Origin: CAZTQN01 sp964615765
GTDB lineage: Bacteria > Planctomycetota > Phycisphaerae > Phycisphaerales > UBA1924
DNA: 26,427 bases
Reading direction: 5' to 3'
Assembly (NCBI GenBank): GCA_964615765.1
Contig: CAZTQN010000045.1
Span: forward strand, 1 to 26,427
The notes below the pieces were generated by a model. It was not told where the DNA came from and did not search any database. It worked only from the letters and a program-made list of their open reading frames with translations. A program made the position numbers and the translations under genes. This document shows, one piece after another, positions 7,369 to 14,634 of this stretch. The number at the start of each line of letters is the position of its first letter. Position 1 is the first letter of the stretch.

Positions 7369-8192
7369 CGGCGTACGACCCGGCGCGCCAGCCGGCGCTC
7401 GACATCGACCTGCCGCGCGTCACCCCGGCCCAGCGGGCCCGGGCCGAGGCGTGGCTGGCGGCGCTCACGCGGCATTACCCCGACGCGCACTGCGAACTGA
7501 CGTTCACCAGCCCGCACGAGCTGCTGATCGCGGTGATTCTCTCGGCGCAGGCGACGGACGCGAGCGTGAACAAGGTCACGCCGGCCCTGTTCGCCGCGTT
7601 CCCGACGCCGGAGGCGTTCGCGCGGGCGACGCCCGAACAGATCGAGCCGTACATCCGCACCATCGGCCTGTTCCGCAGCAAGGCCAAGAGCGTGCAGTCG
7701 GCGATGAAGGACGTGGTGGAGCGGTTCGGCGGGCGCGTGCCGAGCACGATGGACGAACTGCTCACACTCCGCGGCGTGGCCCGCAAGACGGCCAACTGCG
7801 TGCTCAGCATCGCGTACGGCATCAACGCCGGGTTCGTCGTCGATACCCATGTCGACCGGCTCAGCAAGCGGTTCGGTCTGGCGCTGGAAGGGGCCAAGGT
7901 GCCGGAGATCGAGCGGCGGATGATGGCCCTGCTGCCGCGGGAGCGCTGGGGCGACGCGTGTCACATGATCATCTGGCACGGGCGGCGTGCGTGCAAAGCC
8001 CGCGGCGTGACGTGCGGCGAACACCCGATCTGCGCGGAGTTTGGCGAGAAGTGCGAACTGCGCATCTCCGCCCCGAGCAAGGCGAAGACCACGGACGCGA
8101 AGACTCAGCAGGTCCCCAAAGCCCCGGCACGCAAGAGCCGGGGTCAAGCGCCCGACAAGGCGACGGCTCCGCGGGGCAAGGAGAAAAAATAA
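7365..8192 (+). CDS. nth: Endonuclease III (base-excision repair glycosylase/AP lyase)
   Basis: Nth removes oxidised pyrimidines from DNA and nicks the abasic site. The 275-residue product has the family core: ELTFTSPHELLIAVILSAQATDASVNKVT (about residues 44-72), the helix-hairpin-helix LRGVARKTANCVL with the catalytic Lys141, and the VVDTHVDRLSKRFG segment with catalytic Asp160. Four cysteines follow at 210, 217, 223 and 230 for a 4Fe-4S cluster, but they are spaced C-X6-C-X5-C-X6-C rather than the usual C-X6-C-X2-C-X5-C. The N terminus is about 20 residues longer than in E. coli, and the last 40 residues form a basic, Lys/Pro/Ala-rich tail. The start GTG 7365 overlaps the preceding stop. 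The gene ends two bases before the tRNA-Arg gene on the other strand. Confidence 0.93.
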   Translation: MTAYDPARQPALDIDLPRVTPAQRARAEAWLAALTRHYPDAHCELTFTSPHELLIAVILSAQATDASVNKVTPALFAAFPTPEAFARATPEQIEPYIRTIGLFRSKAKSVQSAMKDVVERFGGRVPSTMDELLTLRGVARKTANCVLSIAYGINAGFVVDTHVDRLSKRFGLALEGAKVPEIERRMMALLPRERWGDACHMIIWHGRRACKARGVTCGEHPICAEFGEKCELRISAPSKAKTTDAKTQQVPKAPARKSRGQAPDKATAPRGKEKK

Positions 8193-8194
8193 AG

Positions 8195-8268
8195 CGTGCT
8201 TGGCGGGACTCGAACCTGCAACCTTCGGCTTCGGAGGCCGACGCTCTATCCAATTGAGCTACAAGCAC
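8195..8268 (-). tRNA. tRNA-Arg (anticodon CCG)
   Basis: On the minus strand the sequence folds as a 74-nucleotide cloverleaf. The acceptor stem is GTGCTTG / CAAGCAC and the anticodon stem is TCGGC / GCCGA, with loop CTCCGAA giving anticodon CCG (reads CGG). The variable loop is AGGTT and the T loop TTCGAGT. The T stem (GCAGG / CCCGC) has one A-C mismatch in the middle. The discriminator is G. The CCA end is not encoded. A good promoter lies just upstream. Confidence 0.95.
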
Positions 8269-8296
8269 ACGCGCGTCTGCGCGACGCCCTGACCCG

Positions 8297-8325
8297 ATGC
8301 TACCATGGCCGCCCGCGAGCGGCAA
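8297..8325 (-). promoter_or_regulatory. Predicted promoter of tRNA-Arg
   Basis: Read on the minus strand: -35 TTGCCG (8325-8320), a 17-base spacer, and an extended -10, TGG-TAGCAT (hexamer 8302-8297). Transcription would start near 8290, about 20 bases before the mature 5' end. The -10 region overlaps the spacer before the divergent transporter gene. Confidence 0.6.
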
Positions 8326-8353
8326 CGCGGCGAGCCCGCGAAGACCTCGACCC

Positions 8354-9700
8354 ATGAAACCTACCGACACGATCAGCGACCCCACGGCCGTGGGGCGTTC
8401 GCACGCCCCGGCCACCACCCCCTCGGCGCTCACGCCCCGGGCCATCACGCCCTTGTGGGCCGTGCTGGCGTTCACCTTCGCCAACAGCATCGGCGGCGGG
8501 GTGGTCACGACCGGGTACGCCTTCCTCGCCGAGTCGGCGTACGGGTACACCGTCGCGCAGAACTACTGGCTGGGGCTGCTGCAAGGGGCGGTGTACGTGG
8601 GCGGGGCGCTCACCGTCGGCCCGGCCCTCGGGCGAGCCCTCCTGCGGGTGCGGTGGCTCACGACGCGGCGCGTGCTGGCGGCCCTGATGGTCGCGCTGGC
8701 GGTGCTGAGCATGCTGCCCTGGGTGGCCCGACGCGGGGCCGACCCAACCGATCGGGCCGCGGGCGAGTGGGCCTTGTGGCTGCTCATCGCCGGGTACAGC
8801 GTGCTGACCGGCGTGCTGTGGCCGATTGTCGAGAGTTATCTTTCCGGCGGGCGCGAGGGGCTGAGCCTGCGGCGCGCGACGGGGTGGTTCAACGTCACGT
8901 GGTCGGGCGCGCTGGTCGCCGCGTTCTGGGTCATGGGGCCGTTGAAAGAGAAGTTCGCGCTCGAACTCATCGTCGGCGTGGGGGTGATTCACGTCATCTG
9001 CCTCGGCCTGCTCGCCACGTTCACGGTGAACCCGCCCGGGCACAGCCATGACGACGCGCACGACGACCCCGACGCGAAGGCGCACACGCGGTCGTACCCG
9101 GGACTGCTCAAGGTCTTCCGGATGGAACTGGTCGCGGGGTACATGGTGTATTCGGCGCTGGGCTCGTGGATGCCCGCGGCGTGCAAAACGCTCGGCGTCG
9201 CCGAGGCGTGGCAGACGCCCATGGTCGCGACCTGGTTGGCGACGCGCGTGATCGCGTTCGCCATCATGCAGCGCTGGCACGGCTGGCATGGGCGGTGGTC
9301 GACGTCGATCTGGGGCGCTGGGCTGTTGCTGTCGGGGTTCGCGGCGTGCGTGCTGGCGACGACGGTCGCGGAGGCCGCCGGGTTCGCCGCGGGGCTCGCG
9401 ATGATGCTCGTCGGGCTGGCCGGGTTCGGGCTGGCGATGGGCGTGATCTACTGCGCGGCGCTGTACTACGCGATGGCCGTGGGCAAGGCCCAGGTCGACG
9501 CCGGCGGGAAGCACGAAGCGCTGATCGGCACCGGGTTCGGGGCCGGGCCGGCGTGCGGGCTGCTCGCGACGGCGGGGGTCGCTCAGGGGTGGGCCAGCGC
9601 CGATTCGTTCAATGTGGTCATGCTGACGATGGTCGCGACGCTCGCCGTCATCGCGGTGGCGGCGGCGCTGTGGTCGGCCCGGCGTCACGCGCGGGCGTGA
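8354..9700 (+). CDS. Major facilitator superfamily (MFS)-like transporter
   Basis: The 448-residue product has about 12 predicted membrane helices in two halves joined by a charged, His/Asp-rich stretch (HSHDDAHDDPDAKAHTRSY, near residues 235-253), the usual place of the central MFS loop. The first helix contains WAVLAFTFANSIGGGVVTTGYAFLAES. Internal motifs such as RRATGWFNVTWSGALVAAFWVM fit MFS permeases. No substrate can be named; the central His/Asp loop could bind metal, but such loops are common. The start ATG 8354 follows the divergent tRNA promoter region. An in-frame ATG at 8297 would put coding sequence across the tRNA -10 box and adds a tail unlike MFS N termini. No clear Shine-Dalgarno sequence is seen. 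Confidence 0.75.
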   Translation: MKPTDTISDPTAVGRSHAPATTPSALTPRAITPLWAVLAFTFANSIGGGVVTTGYAFLAESAYGYTVAQNYWLGLLQGAVYVGGALTVGPALGRALLRVRWLTTRRVLAALMVALAVLSMLPWVARRGADPTDRAAGEWALWLLIAGYSVLTGVLWPIVESYLSGGREGLSLRRATGWFNVTWSGALVAAFWVMGPLKEKFALELIVGVGVIHVICLGLLATFTVNPPGHSHDDAHDDPDAKAHTRSYPGLLKVFRMELVAGYMVYSALGSWMPAACKTLGVAEAWQTPMVATWLATRVIAFAIMQRWHGWHGRWSTSIWGAGLLLSGFAACVLATTVAEAAGFAAGLAMMLVGLAGFGLAMGVIYCAALYYAMAVGKAQVDAGGKHEALIGTGFGAGPACGLLATAGVAQGWASADSFNVVMLTMVATLAVIAVAAALWSARRHARA

Positions 9701-9970
9701 ATCGGGCCCGCGCGGGTCGCCGTCCCCCCCACTGCCTCGCGTGCGGCAAAGCCCCCCACACCGGCGAGGAACGTCCGGGTAGCACCGGGACAGGCGGCGG
9801 GCCCGCACGCCCGACGGGATTCCGCCCCCAGGACGTCTAGAGAGGCTGATGGTCCGCGTGCGGGTGTCCGATCGCGCGGTAACAGAACGGTTCGGGCCCA
9901 CGGAGCGTATCTTTTCGGACGCGCTCCGCCCCTGCGGAGCGGCTCGCCAAGGCGGCGGCAAGGAGACGGC
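9701..9970 (+). other. 270-base spacer with RNase-P-like boxes, possible structured RNA
   Basis: No gene is seen. GAGGAACGTCCGGG (9766-9779) followed by CACCGGGACAGG resembles the first conserved box of bacterial RNase P RNA. AGAGAGGCTGATGG (9840-9853) and ACAGAAC (9882-9888) resemble sequences near the RNase P 3' end. Between them a hairpin can form (GGCGG 9793-9797 / CCGCC 9822-9826, with inner CGGGC / GCCCG), closed by ACGTCC (9771-9776) / GGACGT (9831-9836). The P4 pairing that defines RNase P is not preserved and the specificity domain is missing. I therefore call it a candidate only. The right end carries the leader of the S41 protease gene. Confidence 0.25.
9922..9941 (+). promoter_or_regulatory. 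Hairpin in the leader of the S41 protease gene
   Basis: A perfect 8-bp stem, CGCTCCGC / GCGGAGCG, with the 4-base loop CCCT lies 29 bases before the start codon. TATCTT (9908-9913) just upstream could be a -10 box, but no good -35 was found. Confidence 0.35.
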
Positions 9971-12358
9971 ATGACGATGTTCGGTACGGTCGACGCGACG
10001 TCTGGGACCAACGGCCCTCGGCGCCCGAAGCGGCGTGTCCTCGTGGTGGCCCGTGCCTGGACGCTGACGGCGCTGGCCGGGCTCGCGGGCGTGGGCGGGG
10101 TCGGGGGCTTGGGCGGGCTGGGCGTTGGGCCCGAGGCGCGGGTGATGGCGCAGGCCGCCGTCGCGGAGCCGGCGGCCGTCGTCAACGCCGGGGAGCTGGC
10201 GCAGAACGTGTGGTCGAAAGCCCGCGCGGGGGATGAGCCGGCGCTGCTGCGCGTGCTGGACACGGTGCCCGCGGAGGGCGCTGGTCCGGGGTGGGCGGCG
10301 CTGCGGAGCAACGTCGACTCGCTGGAGGCCAACCTCGCCAAGCGTGACAAGACGCGGGCCGACAAGCTCGCCGAGGCGGAGACGAAGTTCGCCGAGGAAC
10401 TGGCGAAGGAGACCACCAAGGGCCTGAGCAACGCCGTGCGGCACGCGGTGGCGATGCACGAGCTGTCGCAGGACAAAGCGGCCTTCAAGGCCGAGGCGCG
10501 GATCGCGGACGTGATCAAGCGGGCCGAAGCCGCGGCCCGCACGGCGGAAGCCGCCGGCGACTGGTTCACCGCCAACGAGCTCTACTTCCGTCTCAACGCG
10601 TTGATGGAAGAAGAGGGCACGTACCGCGACGACCTGCGTCGGCTGGGCCTGCGTCTGACGATGCTGCGTCTGTACGTGCCGGAGCAGTTCTGGAAACTGC
10701 GCAACGACGAGCGCGTCGATGCGGGCAAGAGCCCCCTCCCGCCGTACAACGGCTTGGGCGAGGACTGGCGCGACAAGATCAAGGGCATCAACCGCACGAT
10801 GGTGATGCGGGCGATGCTCGCGGCGGCCCAGCGGCACATCGACGCGCGCACGATCACCCTCACCGATCTCACCGTCGGCGGGCTGGAAAGCCTGAAGACG
10901 CTGATCACCACGGGCGACCTGAAGAAGGCGTTCCCGAGCCTCGAGGAAGGGGCCGCGCGGGACGCGATGGTCAACGCGATCGACCAGAAGATCGCCGGGC
11001 TGCGGATGCGCAACGCCCCGATCCCGCCGGGTGATCTGCCGGAGATGTTCGAAGAGCTCGTCCGCACCAGCGCGACGACCGTGAAGATCCCCGAGAACGT
11101 CATCCTGCACGAGTTCGGGAACGGCGCCATGAGCCGCCTGGACGACTTCTCCGCCATCATCTGGCCCGACGAGGTCGCGCGGTTCGACCGCATGACGCAG
11201 GGCAACTTCATCGGCGTGGGGATCCAGATCCAGATCGACGACGAGTCGCAGATGATCAAGGTGGTCTCGCCGATCGAGGGCACGCCGGCCCAGCGCGCCG
11301 GCGTCCGCGCGGGGGACCTGATCAAGAAGATCAACGGCGAGTCCGCGGTGGGCATTTCGCTCAACCAGGCCGTCGACCTGATCACCGGCCCGGCGAACAC
11401 GCCGGTAACGGTGACGATGGAGCGTCCGGCGACGGACGCGGACGCCAAGGCGCAGGAACTGGACTTCGAGATGAAGCGGTCGCGCATCCCGCTACACACC
11501 GTCAAGGGGTGGCGCCGGACGGGCGTGCGTGAGACCGACTGGGACTGGTTCATCGACCGCGAGAACCGCGTTGGGTATATCCGTCTGACGCAGTTCACGG
11601 AAGACACCACGACCGACCTGCACCGGGCCGTGGCCCAGATGAAGTCCGACGGGCCCGTGCGCGGGCTGATCGTCGACTTGCGATTCAACCCGGGCGGGCT
11701 TCTGACGGAAGCCGTCAGCGTCGCCAACACGTTCATCACCAACGGCCCGATCGTGTCGACCGAGGGGACGATCCCCGGGGAGACGCGCGGGGCCTCGCCC
11801 GAGGGGGCCGTCGCGGGCACGATCCCGCTGATCGTGCTCGTCAACGAAGGCTCGGCGTCGGCGAGCGAGATCGTCTCGGGGGCCGTGCGCCATTACGCGG
11901 ACAAGAACGAGATCCCGGCGCTGGTGCTCGGTCAGCGCTCGTTCGGCAAGGGGAGCGTGCAGAACGTGTGGCCGATCAGCGACGCCTCGTCGCCGCCGGC
12001 GAAGATGAAGCTGACGACGCAGTACTACTTCCTGCCGGACCGCAAGCTCATCCACCGCAAGCCGGGCGCGAAGGAATGGGGCGTGGACCCGCACCTGCTG
12101 GTGCACGATCTGCCGGATAATCAGTCCGAAGCCCTGCGTCTGCGGCAGGACGCCGACGTGCTCCCGGTCGACGAGCGGGGTCAGGTCGTGGAATCCAAGA
12201 CCCCGCGGCCCGACCCCCAGAAGATCCTCGACGACGGGCTGGACCTGCAGCTCCAGCACGCCTTGGCGATCCTGCAGGCCCGGGCCTTGGCGTCGGCCCC
12301 GCAGCCGGTGGATCAGGCCCACCTTCCGGCCCCCCGTACGACGCCCCAGCCGCAGTGA
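9971..12358 (+). CDS. S41-family C-terminal processing peptidase with PDZ domain
   Basis: The 795-residue product is an exported tail-specific protease. The start ATG 9971 has AAGGAG five bases upstream. A signal sequence or membrane anchor lies near residues 27-60 (Gly/Leu-rich after RRPKRR). Residues 65-400 form a helical, charged region with no domain I can name. A PDZ domain is at about residues 413-485 (NFIGVGIQIQI...GTPAQRAGVRAGDLIKKING). The S41 catalytic domain is at about 510-700: GYIRLTQF, LIVDLRFNPGGLL, NEGSASASEI with the nucleophile near Ser630, and GQRSFGKGSVQ with the general-base Lys660. In the family, PDZ-containing Ctp proteases trim the C termini of exported proteins. The tail is Pro/Gln-rich. 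It is a single gene, with a 257-base gap before pdhA. Confidence 0.9.
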   Translation: MTMFGTVDATSGTNGPRRPKRRVLVVARAWTLTALAGLAGVGGVGGLGGLGVGPEARVMAQAAVAEPAAVVNAGELAQNVWSKARAGDEPALLRVLDTVPAEGAGPGWAALRSNVDSLEANLAKRDKTRADKLAEAETKFAEELAKETTKGLSNAVRHAVAMHELSQDKAAFKAEARIADVIKRAEAAARTAEAAGDWFTANELYFRLNALMEEEGTYRDDLRRLGLRLTMLRLYVPEQFWKLRNDERVDAGKSPLPPYNGLGEDWRDKIKGINRTMVMRAMLAAAQRHIDARTITLTDLTVGGLESLKTLITTGDLKKAFPSLEEGAARDAMVNAIDQKIAGLRMRNAPIPPGDLPEMFEELVRTSATTVKIPENVILHEFGNGAMSRLDDFSAIIWPDEVARFDRMTQGNFIGVGIQIQIDDESQMIKVVSPIEGTPAQRAGVRAGDLIKKINGESAVGISLNQAVDLITGPANTPVTVTMERPATDADAKAQELDFEMKRSRIPLHTVKGWRRTGVRETDWDWFIDRENRVGYIRLTQFTEDTTTDLHRAVAQMKSDGPVRGLIVDLRFNPGGLLTEAVSVANTFITNGPIVSTEGTIPGETRGASPEGAVAGTIPLIVLVNEGSASASEIVSGAVRHYADKNEIPALVLGQRSFGKGSVQNVWPISDASSPPAKMKLTTQYYFLPDRKLIHRKPGAKEWGVDPHLLVHDLPDNQSEALRLRQDADVLPVDERGQVVESKTPRPDPQKILDDGLDLQLQHALAILQARALASAPQPVDQAHLPAPRTTPQPQ

Positions 12359-12422
12359 TGAGGGCAGGTTCGGGGCCCTCCATGCGGGTTCCCCCTCCCG
12401 CCGGGGCAAACCCAAAGCGAAG

Positions 12423-12451
12423 GTGAGATCCCGCCCGGGCACTCCTATCAT
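12423..12451 (+). promoter_or_regulatory. Predicted promoter of pdhA
   Basis: GTGAGA (12423-12428, four of six matches to TTGACA), a 17-base spacer and TATCAT (12446-12451, four of six matches to TATAAT). The -10 hexamer is the exact centre of a long palindrome. Confidence 0.4.
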
Positions 12452-12462
12452 GGGGTGCCCGG
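12435..12462. repeat. Inverted repeat centred on the pdhA -10 box, operator-like
   Basis: Arms CCGGGCACTCC (12435-12445) and GGGGTGCCCGG (12452-12462) pair over 11 positions with a single T-G pair. They flank the six bases TATCAT. The placement suggests a repressor or activator site overlapping the promoter. Alternatively the transcript could form a hairpin, but no T run follows. Confidence 0.6.
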
Positions 12463-12615
12463 TTGTACGAGGTGCGTGCGCGAGCGGCCTGCGCTCGTTC
12501 GCCCTTGCCCTCGGGCCGACCGCGAGACCCGACTACGTCCGGACTTCCGTACCGTCCCCGCTTCCTGACCGCCCCGCTCCCAGCTTCTGACGCCCCCGCG
12601 AGGAACACCGAGAAC

Positions 12616-13797
12616 ATGTCCCACGCTCCGACCGCGACGCCCCCCAGCTCCGCCTCCAGCAACGGAACCGCTCGGCGCGGCGCCTCGGCGAACCTGCCGG
12701 CCGCCACGCTGCACGAGTGGCTCCGCCAGATGCTGCTGATCCGCGAGTTCGAGGTGCGGTGCGCCCAGGCGTACCAACAGGCCAAGATCGGCGGGTTCTG
12801 CCACCTGTACATCGGTCAGGAGGCGTGCGCCGTCGGGACCATCGGCGCGGTGAACCACGACGACCCGGTCGTGACCGCCTACCGCGACCACGGGCATGCG
12901 CTGGCCCGCGGGATGGACCCGGGGGCGTGCATGGCCGAGATGTTCGGCAAGATCACCGGGTGCGCCAAGGGCAAGGGCGGGTCGATGCACATGTTCGACC
13001 GCCCGAACTGGCTCTTCGGCGGGCACGGGATCGTCGGGGCTCAGACGGCGCTCGGCGCGGGGCTGGCCTTCGCCTCGCGGTACGAGTGGGACACCCTCGG
13101 CAAGGCCGTCACGCGTCCCGACGGCAGCCCGGCCCAGCCCGGCGACAACCTGCCCGGCAAGAAGAAGGTCACGCTCTGCTACCTGGGCGACGGCGCGCTG
13201 AACCAGGGGTGCCTCCACGAGGCGATGAACCTGGCCGGGCTCTATAGCCTGCCGGTCATCTACATCGTCGAGAACAACCGCTACTCAATGGGCACGGCGA
13301 TCGAGCGCGGCACGACGATGGCGCACAACCTGCTCGCCAAGGGCGCGGCGTACGGGATCGACTCGATCAAGATCACCGAGGACGAAGGTCTGGACATCCT
13401 GAAGCTGTACGACCGCTTCAAGCCCTTCGCCGACGAGTGCCGCGAGAAGCAGCGCCCGGGCTTTGTCGATCTGCAGACCTACCGGTACCAGGGCCACTCG
13501 ATGAGCGACCCGCAGAAGTACCGCACGAAGGAAGAGGTCGAGCAGGTCAAGCAGAAGGACTCGATCGATCGGCTGGCGTTCTACTGCATGAACGACGTGA
13601 AGAACCTCTCGGAAGAGCAGTTCATCACGATGCAGAAGGGCGTGAAGGAAGCGGTCGCCAAGGCGATGCAGTTCGCCGAGGAAAGCCCGATCCCGGACGT
13701 CGCGACCGAGCTCTACAGCGACGTGTACGTCAACCCGCAGCCGAATCTCTCCCCGAACCGGGCGTACAACCACGGCGTGAAGAACCCGCTGCTGTAA
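12616..13797 (+). CDS. pdhA: Pyruvate dehydrogenase E1 component, alpha subunit (ThDP-dependent)
   Basis: E1 alpha, with E1 beta, decarboxylates pyruvate and acylates the lipoyl group of E2. The 393-residue product has the family order: LRQMLLIREFEVRCAQAYQQAKIGGFCHLYIGQEA (about residues 36-70), VVTAYRDHGHALARGMDP, the KGKGGSMHMF loop, the ThDP/magnesium motif LGDGALNQG (GDG at 191-193) closing with VENNRYSMGT (NN at 220-221), and the YRYQGHSMSDPQKYR loop. About 25 residues appear inserted between ASRYEW and the GDG strand (about 157-183, charged and Pro/Gly-rich). The start ATG 12616 gives a normal N terminus after a short Ser/Thr/Ala-rich lead. No E1 beta, E2 or E3 gene lies nearby. A branched-chain 2-oxoacid E1 alpha is a less likely alternative. 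Confidence 0.88.
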   Translation: MSHAPTATPPSSASSNGTARRGASANLPAATLHEWLRQMLLIREFEVRCAQAYQQAKIGGFCHLYIGQEACAVGTIGAVNHDDPVVTAYRDHGHALARGMDPGACMAEMFGKITGCAKGKGGSMHMFDRPNWLFGGHGIVGAQTALGAGLAFASRYEWDTLGKAVTRPDGSPAQPGDNLPGKKKVTLCYLGDGALNQGCLHEAMNLAGLYSLPVIYIVENNRYSMGTAIERGTTMAHNLLAKGAAYGIDSIKITEDEGLDILKLYDRFKPFADECREKQRPGFVDLQTYRYQGHSMSDPQKYRTKEEVEQVKQKDSIDRLAFYCMNDVKNLSEEQFITMQKGVKEAVAKAMQFAEESPIPDVATELYSDVYVNPQPNLSPNRAYNHGVKNPLL

Positions 13798-13811
13798 GCC
13801 GGCGGGCGCTG

Positions 13812-13834
13812 GGCCCGCGCCTCGGGCGCGGGCC
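13812..13834 (+). terminator. Strong hairpin after pdhA
   Basis: A perfect 10-bp stem, GGCCCGCGCC / GGCGCGGGCC, with loop TCG lies 14 bases after the pdhA stop and 15 bases before the next start. No T run follows, so it could be a weak terminator or a stabiliser of the pdhA message. Confidence 0.5.
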
Positions 13835-13849
13835 GCGTCAGGACATCCC

Positions 13850-14611
13850 ATGACCAGCGTCGCCATCCCCGAAGCGGTCGCGGCACGCACGCGCGAATGT
13901 TCGCGCCGGCTGCTGTTCGCCACCGTCAGCGGGGCTCACCTCTACGGCTTTGAGTCCGCCGACTCCGACTGGGACCTGCGCGGCGCGTTCGTTGCGCCGA
14001 CGCGCGACGTGCTGTCGCTCCGCCCGATCTCGGAAACCTTCGAGATCATGGACAAGGACTCCACGCCGGAGTTCGACCTGGTCGTGCACGAGGTCAAGAA
14101 GTACTTCGGGATGCTGCTGAAGGGCAACGGGTACGTGCTCGAGCAGGTGTACTCGCCGATCATCGCCTGCGCGCTGCCGGAGTTCGAGGAACTCAAGCAG
14201 ATCTGCCGCCTGGTCATTTCCAAGCAGAGCATGCACCACTTCTTCCACTTCGGGGTGGACCAGTGGAAGCTGGCGTGCTCGAAGGATCGCCCGACGGTGA
14301 AGGGGCTGCTCTACACGTACCGCCCGCTGGTGGCGGGCATTCATCTGATGCGCACGGGGGAGGTTCAGTCGAACCTGCGCCGCTTGAACGAGCTGCACCG
14401 CCTGCCGCAGGTGGACGATCTGATCGCGCGGAAGCTGGCCGGTCAGGAGCGGCAGGAGATGAGCGAGGCGGAACTGCTCCAACATCGCCCGCTGGTGGAA
14501 CGGCTGTGCGCCGAACTGCAGTCGGCCCGTGAGCGGAGTCACTTGCCCGATCAGCCCGGCGGGCACGCCGAGCTCAACGACCTGCTGCTGCGTCTACGCG
14601 GCTGCGGGTAA
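13850..14611 (+). CDS. RlaP/YcgL-type nucleotidyltransferase
   Basis: The 253-residue product opens with a nucleotidyltransferase fold of the DNA polymerase beta superfamily: VSGAHLYGFESADSDWDLRG carries the S-G-A and D-S-D-W-D metal-binding signature (Asp40 and Asp42). The following DLVVHEVKKYFGMLLKGNGYVLEQVYSP and YTYRPLVAGIHLMRTGEV segments match the RlaP/YcgL group (COG3541-like). That group has been proposed from genome context to act in RNA repair, often with RtcB ligase; no such partner lies in this window. The start ATG 13850 has AGGA seven bases upstream. It follows pdhA by 52 bases with a strong hairpin between, so co-transcription is uncertain. It converges on the sigma factor gene with a 23-base gap. 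Confidence 0.75.
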   Translation: MTSVAIPEAVAARTRECSRRLLFATVSGAHLYGFESADSDWDLRGAFVAPTRDVLSLRPISETFEIMDKDSTPEFDLVVHEVKKYFGMLLKGNGYVLEQVYSPIIACALPEFEELKQICRLVISKQSMHHFFHFGVDQWKLACSKDRPTVKGLLYTYRPLVAGIHLMRTGEVQSNLRRLNELHRLPQVDDLIARKLAGQERQEMSEAELLQHRPLVERLCAELQSARERSHLPDQPGGHAELNDLLLRLRGCG

Positions 14612-14634
14612 GTCGCTCGCTGCGCACGCGCGGC

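Larger units (their letters stand above)
12359..12615 (+). other. Spacer between S41 protease and pdhA
   Basis: The first part can form an imperfect stem (GGGTTCCCC 12386-12394 with GGGG-CA-AACCC 12403-12413), a possible but T-poor terminator of the protease gene. The middle holds the predicted pdhA promoter and its palindrome. The last 150 bases would be an untranslated leader without obvious structure; AGGA (12601-12604) is the nearest ribosome-binding-like motif, 11 bases before the start codon. Confidence 0.45.

Noticed and set aside
8300..11110. A 936-codon open frame on the minus strand across the transporter and protease genes
   Set aside because: It crosses two well-supported plus-strand genes and the spacer between them. 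Its Arg/Pro/Gly-rich sequence has no domain.
12463..12615. An upstream start for pdhA (TTG 12463) that would add 51 residues
   Set aside because: The added part is Arg/Pro/Ala-rich, unlike E1 alpha N termini, and its start would fall inside the promoter palindrome.
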